A stretch of DNA of 64,000 nt, from positions 1-64,000 of the forward strand of contig NZ_UTHA01000171.1 in assembly GCF_900582195.1 (NCBI RefSeq). Direction: 5' to 3'. Numbering within the stretch: position 1 is the stretch's first letter; every line of letters starts with the position of its first letter. This document shows, piece after piece, positions 35,245 to 42,512 of the stretch. Origin of the DNA: Pseudomonas viridiflava (GTDB lineage: Bacteria > Pseudomonadota > Gammaproteobacteria > Pseudomonadales > Pseudomonadaceae). The notes under the pieces were generated by a model, which worked only from the letters and a program-made list of their open reading frames with translations, was not told where the DNA came from and did no database searches. A program made the translations under genes and the position numbers.

Positions 35245-35547
35245 TCAGCTGAGTTTGGTGCTGGAACGACGGATGATCTTGATCGAGTGGGTCAGCGTCG
35301 GCTTGCGGGTCACGCTGATCGCACGGCGGTTGACGGTATCGATAGTGATGTTCCAGAAACCGGTGCTCGGCGCGGTGATACGGGCCGGGAAGGTGTCGAA
35401 GGCGCCGCCGTGATAGGTGTGACGGCCGCCATTCTTGAAGCTGCGGAAATTGGCGTCGTTCATCAGACGGATGTTGCACATTTGCGAGCATTGGATGACG
35501 ACGATGTCGTCTTCGTTGAGGTGTTCGCGCTGGTGAATGAATTTCAT
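35245..35547 (-). CDS. DUF1883-like small protein
   Basis: The 100-aa protein starts at M-K-F-I-H-Q-R-E-H-L (GGAGG six to ten bases upstream). A longer frame is discounted. It is beta-rich, with a V-V-I-Q-C-S-Q-x-C-N-I-R-L-M segment, a central G-G-R-H-T-Y-H-G-G-A-F-D-x-F-P-A and a G-F-W-N-I-T-I-D strand. This matches the DUF1883 family as I remember it. No enzymatic motif is evident. It is probably co-transcribed with the 58-aa gene. Confidence 0.72.
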   Translation of the reverse strand: MKFIHQREHLNEDDIVVIQCSQMCNIRLMNDANFRSFKNGGRHTYHGGAFDTFPARITAPSTGFWNITIDTVNRRAISVTRKPTLTHSIKIIRRSSTKLS

Positions 35548-35757
35548 GGGCGCCTCCAGAAGGGCTTTTTCTACAAAATCAAAACGATAGCTTGTAATTG
35601 CGCGCAGTTTATCAGCCCGCACGGGTTATTATCTGGCCGTCGGGCGTTGGTTTGACAATTTTGAACAGATATTCGCAATCGGATGCGGGTTAAATGCAGA
35701 AGGCCCCGGAGAAAAACGGCATTTGTGCTGTCGGACGGTCTTTAACGGAGGTTTTGT

Positions 35758-36114
35758 ATGAAGTGGGGTGTGGTGTGTCTGCCGTTGGTGTTGGCTGTGG
35801 GTGGTTGTGCGAGTGTTTCCGAAATCGATGAAACGCTGCCGACCATGAGCGTGATCTCCGGCAAGAAACCCCATGAATATGCCCAGTGTCTGGCTGACAA
35901 ACTGGCGGATAGTCGCGGCGCGCTGCAGGTGCAGCCGCACAAGGACGGGGTTCGGGTGATCGTGCCGGGGAAACTTTCCACCGGCGCGGCGGCGGTATTT
36001 GATATCGAGGATCGCTCCGGCGGCAGCAGCATCAAGTTGCATGAGCGCATGTCGAATGTGCCGGTTCGCCCGCGTGACGTGCAAAAGGCCGCCAATGCGT
36101 GTATTTCCGGCTGA
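35758..36114 (+). CDS. Small lipoprotein
   Basis: The 118-aa protein has a type II signal: M-K-W-G-V-V-C-L-P-L-V-L-A-V-G-G-C, with lipobox V-G-G-C and lipidated Cys17. The mature domain contains A-Q-C-L-A-D-K-L near residue 42 and ends with C-I-S-G, so one disulfide is possible. GGAGG lies seven bases before ATG. It is an envelope protein of unknown role and is followed by a terminator-like hairpin. Confidence 0.78.
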   Translation: MKWGVVCLPLVLAVGGCASVSEIDETLPTMSVISGKKPHEYAQCLADKLADSRGALQVQPHKDGVRVIVPGKLSTGAAAVFDIEDRSGGSSIKLHERMSNVPVRPRDVQKAANACISG

Positions 36115-36137
36115 TAGACTGACAGTCATCAGCACCG

Positions 36138-36170
36138 ATGCCGTCGCAGTGATGCTGTGACGGCATTTTC
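36138..36170 (+). terminator. Terminator of the lipoprotein gene
   Basis: An ATGCCGTC/GACGGCAT stem is followed by TTTTC. It lies 24 bases beyond the lipoprotein stop and directly before the ribosome-binding site of the next small gene. Confidence 0.6.
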
Positions 36171-36185
36171 ATTTCTGGAGTCGCG

Positions 36186-36416
36186 ATGAAGCGAGAGCAA
36201 GTACGGGAGCGCCACGTAGAGGGCCTGATCTCTGCCACCCATGTCATCCAGAACCCGGCGAATCCGGGGGAGTGGATCGTGTTTTTCAAGAAAAGCGCCG
36301 GCCGCAGTTACTTTCTGGTGGACGATAACGACGAAGTCGAATCCTTCAACCGTCTCGACGATCTGATCGAAGTCGTGCGCGGACTCGGGATCAAATTCGC
36401 CGAAATTCATATGTAA
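36186..36416 (+). CDS. Small hypothetical protein (76 aa)
   Basis: The protein is 76 aa starting M-K-R-E-Q-V-R-E-R-H, with GGAG seven bases ahead. It has a strand-rich core (E-W-I-V-F-F-K-K and S-Y-F-L-V-D-D-N-D-E-V) and a C-terminal helix, and it has no signal peptide. No family is recognised. Its stop lies four bases from the stop of the convergent lipoprotein gene. Confidence 0.65.
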   Translation: MKREQVRERHVEGLISATHVIQNPANPGEWIVFFKKSAGRSYFLVDDNDEVESFNRLDDLIEVVRGLGIKFAEIHM

Positions 36417-36419
36417 GGT

Positions 36420-36707
36420 CTATTTGCAGACCACGACAACACTGCGGTTTTTGTAATTGCCGACATCGACGCCCAGGGTTTTGTCGCTCTCTTTGGGCTG
36501 GGGCGTGCCGTCAGTGCCAACGATGCGGTAACCGGTGCCCGCGCAGGACGCATCGGCTTTTTCATAGCAGGTCGCCCAGGAATTGGCTTCGCCGGAGCAA
36601 TCGATCGAGAGCCCCTGTTCGCCGTTGTTCAGGTACGTGGGTTGAGAGGTGGCGCAGCCGGCCAGTGCCAATACCGCAATCAGTGGCAAAATTTTTTTCA
36701 GGGTCAT
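36420..36707 (-). CDS. Small lipoprotein (95 aa)
   Basis: The 95-aa protein has signal M-T-L-K-K-I-L-P-L-I-A-V-L-A-L and lipobox L-A-G-C (Cys18). The mature part has four more cysteines (S-I-D-C, W-A-T-C-Y, A-S-C-A, V-V-C-K), giving two potential disulfides, as in small envelope lipoproteins. The function is unknown. Confidence 0.75.
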   Translation of the reverse strand: MTLKKILPLIAVLALAGCATSQPTYLNNGEQGLSIDCSGEANSWATCYEKADASCAGTGYRIVGTDGTPQPKESDKTLGVDVGNYKNRSVVVVCK

Positions 36708-36797
36708 GTTCGTGGTCTTCAGCGAGGGGGACTAGACGCTCTGACAGCGCCGGTGTGAAAAGGTTATAGCGTTTGGCCACTTGTTTGTACGTGGGCA

Positions 36798-36825
36798 CAA
36801 AAAAGCCCTGCGCAAAGGCAGGGCT
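36798..36825 (-). terminator. Rho-independent terminator (minus strand)
   Basis: The AGCCCTGCC/GCAGGGCT stem is followed on the minus strand by TTTTTTG. It terminates the 61-aa gene at 36844-37029. Confidence 0.85.
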
Positions 36826-36843
36826 GGGGCATATCGCAGCAGA

Positions 36844-37029
36844 TCAGTCCTGATCTTTGCCACGGCGCTTGGCCGATGCCGGAGTGTCCGTGAATACGGA
36901 AGCCACATCGGTCGCCATTTGCTCGCTGTCGAAAGGCCCGGCGATGTGCTCGCCATTGGTGGTGGTCAGCGTCCACTTGCCGTCTTTCTTGTCGATCACA
37001 TACCCGTTGACGATTTTTACCGCGGCCAT
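36844..37029 (-). CDS. Small hypothetical protein (61 aa)
   Basis: The 61-aa protein begins M-A-A-V-K-I-V-N-G-Y-V-I-D-K-K-D-G-K-W and has a basic tail A-K-R-R-G-K-D. It is probably a small beta-rich cytosolic protein. The ribosome-binding site is modest (GAGACAG). Its own terminator follows. The function is unknown. Confidence 0.6.
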   Translation of the reverse strand: MAAVKIVNGYVIDKKDGKWTLTTTNGEHIAGPFDSEQMATDVASVFTDTPASAKRRGKDQD

Positions 37030-37287
37030 CTATCTGTCTCGTTCGCTGGTTCAAAGGCGCCATGATACCGGCAAATGCTCGCATTGGGGGGCGATGAGCG
37101 TATGGTGATTCAGTTTCGCGGCTGCTTTAAGCTACGCTGATCTGGCTGCGCCCGGATGTCGATGGAACTATCGGCGCGAATATTTCTCTATGTTGGCATC
37201 GGTTAGCCAGTGCGGGGCATTGTAAGGTGCACGCCGCCTGATTAGACTGCGCCGAAACTCGTACACACAGCCTTTTCAAGGACTTAT

Positions 37288-38127
37288 ATGATCAAGAAAT
37301 GCTTGTTCCCAGCAGCCGGTTACGGTACTCGCTTCCTGCCAGCGACTAAAGCCATGCCTAAAGAAATGCTGCCGGTGGTAAACAAGCCACTGATCCAGTA
37401 CGGCGTTGAAGAAGCTCTGGACGCTGGCCTGACGGAAATCTCCATCGTCACCGGTCGTGGCAAGCGCGCTCTGGAAGACCACTTCGACATCAGCTACGAG
37501 CTGGAAAACCAGATCAAAGGTACCGACAAAGAGAAATATCTGGTCGGCATCCGCAAACTGCTCGACGAGTGCTCGTTCTCCTACACCCGTCAGACCGAAA
37601 TGAAAGGTCTGGGCCACGCGATCCTCACCGGCCGCCCGCTGATCGGTGACGAACCGTTCGCCGTGGTCCTGGCGGACGACCTGTGCGTCAACCTCGAAGG
37701 CGACGGCGTACTGACCCAGATGGTCAAACTGTACAAGCAGTTCCGCTGCTCGATCATCGCCATCCAGGAAGTCGACCCGCAGGAAACCAGCAAGTACGGC
37801 GTTATCGCTGGCGAAATGATCCGCGATGACATCTACCGCGTTCACAGCATGGTCGAGAAGCCAAAGCCGGAAGATGCACCGTCGAACCTGGCGATCATCG
37901 GCCGTTACATCCTGACCCCGGACATCTTCGACCTGATCGAACAGACCGAGCCAGGCAAGGGCGGCGAAATCCAGATCACCGACGCCCTGATGAAACAAGC
38001 CCAGAACGGCTGCGTCATGGCCTACAAGTTCAAAGGCAAGCGTTTCGACTGCGGTGGCGCTGAAGGCTACATCGAAGCGACCAACTTCTGCTTCGAGAAC
38101 TTCTACAAGACTGGCAAGGCTTACTAA
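37288..38127 (+). CDS. galU: UTP--glucose-1-phosphate uridylyltransferase
   Basis: The 279-aa enzyme makes UDP-glucose for lipopolysaccharide core, exopolysaccharide and trehalose precursors. The nucleotidyltransferase signature P-A-A-G-Y-G-T-R-F-L-P-A-T-K is at residues 8-21. P-K-E-M-L-P-V-V-N-K-P, V-E-K-P-K-P and G-G-A-E-G-Y are further GalU motifs. AAGGA lies six bases before ATG. Codon use is strongly biased, as in highly expressed genes. In other pseudomonads galU and gor are close neighbours. Here about 9 kb of the pap-type cluster separates them. Confidence 0.97.
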   Translation: MIKKCLFPAAGYGTRFLPATKAMPKEMLPVVNKPLIQYGVEEALDAGLTEISIVTGRGKRALEDHFDISYELENQIKGTDKEKYLVGIRKLLDECSFSYTRQTEMKGLGHAILTGRPLIGDEPFAVVLADDLCVNLEGDGVLTQMVKLYKQFRCSIIAIQEVDPQETSKYGVIAGEMIRDDIYRVHSMVEKPKPEDAPSNLAIIGRYILTPDIFDLIEQTEPGKGGEIQITDALMKQAQNGCVMAYKFKGKRFDCGGAEGYIEATNFCFENFYKTGKAY

Positions 38128-38184
38128 GAGCGCTTGATTGGTTTGTAGGTATGTCACACGGCTCGGCTCGTGTGACGCAAAAAA

Positions 38185-38215
38185 CAAACGCCCCGACTTG
38201 TTCGGGGCGTTTGCG
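38185..38215 (+). terminator. Rho-independent terminator of galU
   Basis: The AAACGCCCCGA/TTCGGGGCGTTT stem is followed by a short T-rich segment 57 bases after the galU stop. Confidence 0.8.
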
Positions 38216-38559
38216 TTTCCGCGAGAAGGAAAACTAATCTCCAGTCTTTTCCATATCTAAGTTCAGCCATCGTTGGCTGTTTTGCCGAAAAATCGATATT
38301 TTGTAACTTAACATTTAAGTTTGGTGTGCGGCCGAAAAATATTAATTTAAGTTTCGATGATTAACTGATTGGTTAGCCTTCGTGTTTGTTAGGCTTTGCT
38401 GGCTTTTTGTTGGTTGAATGTGTGAAAGTATTTCAAAGATACAATATGAAACAAATGCTTTATTGAACTGGTATGTAACGAAAATATAGAAATGTTTTGT
38501 TTTTAAAAAGGTGGAAATTCAATTCTCTTAAACCGTAAGTAATATTTTGAGGTCAAAAC
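38216..38559 (+). promoter_or_regulatory. AT-rich leader region before the biosynthetic cluster
   Basis: These 344 bases contain no supported gene and are conspicuously A+T-rich compared with the rest of the window (runs such as AAAATATTAATTTAAG). The promoter of the seven-gene cluster must lie here. AT-rich upstream DNA of this kind is a typical target of MvaT-type silencers. No single -35/-10 pair was chosen. Confidence 0.6.
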
Positions 38560-39993
38560 ATGGAGTTCGACGTCATTGTTGTAGGGGCGGGTGCTGTGGG
38601 TGGTTCAATCGCGTATGAGTTGTCATCGCGAGGTTTAAAAGTCTGTCGGGTCGGCGAAACCGATCGTGCGAATGCAGCCTCGAGGGCTGCCGGGGCAATG
38701 AACGGTTGTTTTGGTGAGGTTACCAGTGGGTTGCTGGCGAGCGATTTTGGCCGCCTGAAGCTGGATATGGATCGTCAAGCCCAGCAACTATGGCCAAGCT
38801 GGGCGGAACGTTTGGCCGTTTCTTCTGGTAATCCGACATCCCTGTTCACTGCAATGGGGACTCACGTTTTGCTCAATACGGCGGGCATGGACGAAGTCGA
38901 TAGCGTCAACTACGACACTATCGAGAGCACGCTGACTGAGTATGGCGAACCCTTCGAAGTCATCGATCCACGTAAAATGGAGTGGCTCAAGCCGAATCAT
39001 CTCGTTCGTCCTCTACGAGGGCTGTACATTCCGAACGAACATTCAGTGAACTCCCACCTGTTACTGGAAAAACTGGATGCTGCATTTGTCGCTGAAGGGG
39101 GCACTCTGAAGAATGAGAATGCCGAGCGAGTGCTGGCAGAGGGCGGTGTAGTCACTGGTGTGGAGTTGGGCAGTGGAGAGGTACTTTGGGCACGAAAAGT
39201 CATCGTCGCTGCGGGCGTTCACTCTCTGGATTTGCTGAGTCACTTTGACGAGGTGGTTAAGAGGATTCCACCATTGTTCAGTGGGTATGGCGTGTCCATA
39301 CTGGTGAAAATGCCGGAGGGGGGCGATCTGCCTAACTCCGTCATTCGTACCCCGAACCGTGCATTTGCCTGCGGCCTGCACTGCGTCCCCCGTGGTGATG
39401 GAATTCTATACCTTGGGGCGACCAATATTATTTCCGAGCAGCCTAAGAAACACGCGCTGATTTCGGATGTGCAGTTCTTGCTTGATTGTGCTGTCGATCA
39501 GTTGAGTTTGGATCTCCATGGAGCAGAAGTCATTTCCATTCAGGTCGGCAACAGGCCCATTCCGGCAGAAGGATTCCCATTGATAGGTGAGTGCGGTATA
39601 GAGGGGCTTTGGCTCGCAACAGGCACTTATCGGGACGGGTTGCATCAGTCGCCGTTATTGGCAGGCTATATAGCTGACTGTTTGACTGGCATGAAAAATA
39701 ATATTCTTGATCTCAGTCCGTTTACGCCAGTGCGCGCTCCACTGACCGGATTTGCCCGCGAAAACACTGTTAAAGAAACGGTGCAACAGATGTTTGCAAC
39801 GGGCTATGAGTATCGCTGGGATATAAAACCTTATTGGTTTCCACTGCTGGATGAGGGGTTGTCGCGCAACTATCAAAAGTTGATAGATGATTTGCACCCG
39901 TCGTTTACTCCGCCACCGGAGTTGGTAGCGTTTTCTTATCTGTACGAGTCAATCCTGAATAAACTCTCCCAATATTACCGGGAGTGGTCATGA
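38560..39993 (+). CDS. FAD-dependent amine/amino-acid oxidase (DAO family) of the pap-type cluster
   Basis: The 477-aa protein has the N-terminal dinucleotide-binding motif V-G-A-G-A-V-G-G-S-I near residue 6 and R-A-A-G-A-M-N-G. Its C-terminal signature G-N-R-P-I-P-A-E-G-F-P-L-I-G with G-L-W-L-A-T-G-T-Y-R-D-G is as in ThiO/glycine oxidase-like DAO enzymes. It probably oxidises an amine or amino-ketone intermediate. It has a C-terminal extension of about 80 residues beyond the usual DAO end. GAGG precedes ATG by nine bases. It is the first gene of the cluster, and its stop overlaps the next start (ATGA). Confidence 0.82.
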   Translation: MEFDVIVVGAGAVGGSIAYELSSRGLKVCRVGETDRANAASRAAGAMNGCFGEVTSGLLASDFGRLKLDMDRQAQQLWPSWAERLAVSSGNPTSLFTAMGTHVLLNTAGMDEVDSVNYDTIESTLTEYGEPFEVIDPRKMEWLKPNHLVRPLRGLYIPNEHSVNSHLLLEKLDAAFVAEGGTLKNENAERVLAEGGVVTGVELGSGEVLWARKVIVAAGVHSLDLLSHFDEVVKRIPPLFSGYGVSILVKMPEGGDLPNSVIRTPNRAFACGLHCVPRGDGILYLGATNIISEQPKKHALISDVQFLLDCAVDQLSLDLHGAEVISIQVGNRPIPAEGFPLIGECGIEGLWLATGTYRDGLHQSPLLAGYIADCLTGMKNNILDLSPFTPVRAPLTGFARENTVKETVQQMFATGYEYRWDIKPYWFPLLDEGLSRNYQKLIDDLHPSFTPPPELVAFSYLYESILNKLSQYYREWS

Positions 39994-40841
39994 GTCTTAC
40001 TGAACGTGAGTTCCTCGCTATTGACCAGGCGCGAGAACTGCTGAAAAAGTCCGGCGTCTGGAGTCTGGAAGAAGACCTGAGTTGTCTTGTGGATCGCTTT
40101 ATCGAGCGCGCGGATAAGAGTTTGGCACTGGAGGAGTTCATGTTGGCGGTCCAAGAGCGCTGCAACCGGATTCCGCTCGGGCATATTGTCGGCACGGTGG
40201 ACTTTGACGATTTGTCGCTTGTCGTCGGGAGTGGGGTGTTCATCCCGCGACCTCATAGCAGAGTCATTCACAAATGGATTGAGCGCAGTGCAGCGCTGGA
40301 GTCGGGCTCAAAGGTTCTGGATCTGTGTGCGGGCAGCGGCGCCATCGGTCTGGCGATTGCCCGGCGCAGACCTGATCTCGACGTCACTTGCGTAGAGTTT
40401 GATCCGATAGCCATCCAGTATCTCAAACGCAATATTGATCGCTTGTCGTTCAAGGGCGTACACGCAGACCACCTGCAGGCAGATATTCGCGACGAAAAGG
40501 CGTTTGCGCAATTTGATCAGCAGATCGACCTTATTGTCGCCAATCCTCCCTACGTTCCGCAGGCCCAGGAGTTGCTGCCCGAATGGGGTGAGCACCATCC
40601 TCATGCGTCTGTTTATTCCGGGGCCGATGGTCTTGAGTTGATTCGGCAGATTATTGCTCTCGCCGACCGATTGCTCGTTCGCGATGGCTGGCTTGTGATG
40701 GAGCACGGCGAAGATCAGGCCGAAGCGTTGCGAGAACTGTTCAGGCGCGCTCATCTGGCAGAGATACAAACAGTGATTGACAAGGACCAGTCTGATGCGT
40801 CGGGCAGCTCGGTAATGACTATCGGCCGCAAGCCTCAGTAA
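39990..40841 (+). CDS. PrmB/PrmC (HemK)-like SAM-dependent methyltransferase of the cluster
   Basis: The 283-aa protein resembles the ribosomal-protein and release-factor N5-glutamine methyltransferases. An N-terminal helical region is followed by a Rossmann core with V-L-D-L-C-A-G-S-G-A-I-G-L near residue 105. The catalytic V-A-N-P-P-Y-V-P and a following P-H-A-S-V-Y-S-G-A-D-G-L-E-L are also present. Housekeeping PrmB/PrmC genes lie elsewhere in pseudomonads, so this copy is probably repurposed to methylate a small-molecule N or C centre in the cluster product (inference). The start is set by GGAG five bases ahead and by overlap with the oxidase stop. Confidence 0.8.
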   Translation: MSLTEREFLAIDQARELLKKSGVWSLEEDLSCLVDRFIERADKSLALEEFMLAVQERCNRIPLGHIVGTVDFDDLSLVVGSGVFIPRPHSRVIHKWIERSAALESGSKVLDLCAGSGAIGLAIARRRPDLDVTCVEFDPIAIQYLKRNIDRLSFKGVHADHLQADIRDEKAFAQFDQQIDLIVANPPYVPQAQELLPEWGEHHPHASVYSGADGLELIRQIIALADRLLVRDGWLVMEHGEDQAEALRELFRRAHLAEIQTVIDKDQSDASGSSVMTIGRKPQ

Positions 40842-40862
40842 ATTTGGAAAGGAGCTTTAGCA

Positions 40863-42128
40863 ATGGATGTGCAAGTCAAGCAAGACTGGATGAGCATTCG
40901 CCGTGGCAACACCACCGGTGCACTGACAACTGCCTATGAGGAAGGGTTGACGGGTTTTACCGTCACGAGTCGTATCGGCAAGCAGATCACCCTTCAGGAA
41001 GGAGGTGTGTACACCGAATTTGTGTCGTGCTCGTATTTGGGGCTCGAAACCCATCCAGCACTGATTGAGGCTGCACAACGGGCACTCAACAAATGCGGGC
41101 TGCACCTGTCCTCTTCTCGGAGTGCGATGCGTCCGCATTATCTACCTCACCTGGAGGATCTGCTTGGTCAGGTTTACAGAGGTAGCGCGGTTGCAGTGTT
41201 CACCTCTACCAGCAGCGTGCATCTAGGTGTTCTGCCTCTGTTGGGCAGTGGGTCATTGGCGGGCTATCCCGTCAGAAAGAGAGTGCATTGGCTAATGGAC
41301 AAAACTGCCCATGCTTCGATGCAAGTTCTGAGGGGGATTCTTGAGCAATTCGGTTCTGTTTCCAGAGTTGAATCTACTGATCTGGAGTCGCTGACCGACA
41401 CGCTGAAAGAGTGCTCGAACAGGGGCGAAACCCCAGTGCTCTTGATTGATGGCATTGGATCAATGAGTGGTTTGGTACCCATAGCCGAACTTTCCCGGCG
41501 ATTAGAGTCTGCGCAGGGATATCTATATGTAGACGATGCGCACGGTATTTCGATTGTCGGCCGACATGGTGCGGGTTATGCGTTTTCTGCGGTAGATCAT
41601 TCGTTGCCTGCAAATATTATTCTGGCCGGGTCACTTTCCAAGGCTTTCGGCGGTGCAGGTGGTTTTGTCGTGGTCTCGGAATCGCAGGATGTCGAGATCA
41701 TCCGAACTTCAGCAAACCCATTGATATTTGGTCACTCCATTATGGTGCCGATGCTCGCGGCGAATGTTGCCTCGGCGCAAATTCATCTCACTGATGAAAT
41801 TGATGTGCTGCAACGGCGCCTCTGGAAAAACGTCAGCCTTTTAGATTCTGTCACCGATCACCAGTTGCTCAATGCTGGTATTCAATCGCCAGTCAGGGGG
41901 GCCTTTTTTGAAACCGAAGAGGCCGGATTACAGGCTGCACGGGCCCTGCGCGATCAGGGCATGCTGCTGTTCCCTGTTTTTTATCCGATCATCGCCAAAG
42001 GTAAGGCAATGCTGCGATTTGCAGTGTCGGCTGATCACAGTGAGCAAGAGATCAGATCGCTCGGGGTTGCTTTGCAAGTGTTGTCGCGAAACGGGACGTG
42101 GGCACCGAATCTCAGCGAACCAGCCTGA
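40863..42128 (+). CDS. Alpha-oxoamine synthase (PLP-dependent, BioF/Kbl-like) of the cluster
   Basis: The 421-aa class II aminotransferase-fold enzyme of the alpha-oxoamine synthase family decarboxylatively condenses an amino acid with an acyl-CoA. C-S-Y-L-G-L-E-T-H-P is at residues 56-65. PLP contacts D-D-A-H-G include Asp225 and His227. The Schiff-base lysine is Lys260 in G-S-L-S-K-A-F-G-G. In this setting 4-aminophenylalanine plus acetyl-CoA is the natural substrate pair to propose, giving an alpha-amino ketone that can dimerise to a pyrazine. AAAGGAG lies nine bases upstream of ATG. Confidence 0.82.
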   Translation: MDVQVKQDWMSIRRGNTTGALTTAYEEGLTGFTVTSRIGKQITLQEGGVYTEFVSCSYLGLETHPALIEAAQRALNKCGLHLSSSRSAMRPHYLPHLEDLLGQVYRGSAVAVFTSTSSVHLGVLPLLGSGSLAGYPVRKRVHWLMDKTAHASMQVLRGILEQFGSVSRVESTDLESLTDTLKECSNRGETPVLLIDGIGSMSGLVPIAELSRRLESAQGYLYVDDAHGISIVGRHGAGYAFSAVDHSLPANIILAGSLSKAFGGAGGFVVVSESQDVEIIRTSANPLIFGHSIMVPMLAANVASAQIHLTDEIDVLQRRLWKNVSLLDSVTDHQLLNAGIQSPVRGAFFETEEAGLQAARALRDQGMLLFPVFYPIIAKGKAMLRFAVSADHSEQEIRSLGVALQVLSRNGTWAPNLSEPA

Positions 42129-42176
42129 ATATGACCGTCGTATACCTTGTAGAAATTGGCTAATGGAGGTGCATGT

Positions 42177-42512
42177 ATGCAACAACATGGACAGTTAACA
42201 CAGACAGGAACGTCAACCATTTTGCAACCATTGCGAGAAAGGCTCGATTCGATAAATTTGCAGGTGGTTGATCTGCTTTCGGAGCGCATGAAGTTGTGCA
42301 TGGATATTGCCGAGCTTAAAGCCGCACATGGCATAGCGATGATGCAGCCCGGGCGAATTTCCTATGTGCTCGATATGATCAAGGAGCGATCATTGGCTTC
42401 GGGGCTCAGGCCGGAATACACCGAATCGGTATTCAATCTGATCATTGCGGAGACGTGTGTGCGGGAAGACGTGCTGATCAATCAGCGTCTGAGTCAGAGC
42501 GTGTCCTCATGA
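42177..42512 (+). CDS. papB: AroQ-type mutase, probable 4-amino-4-deoxychorismate mutase (PapB-like)
   Basis: The 111-aa helical chorismate-mutase-fold protein has L-R-E-R-L-D-S-I-N near residue 17 and L-L-S-E-R-M-K-L-C, where the Arg residues contact the substrate carboxylates. I-A-E-L-K-A-A-H-G follows. Length and position between the oxoamine synthase and the ADC synthase suggest PapB, which converts 4-amino-4-deoxychorismate to 4-amino-4-deoxyprephenate. The ATG at 42177 has GGAGGT six bases upstream. Its stop overlaps the papA start (ATGA). Confidence 0.82.
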   Translation: MQQHGQLTQTGTSTILQPLRERLDSINLQVVDLLSERMKLCMDIAELKAAHGIAMMQPGRISYVLDMIKERSLASGLRPEYTESVFNLIIAETCVREDVLINQRLSQSVSS

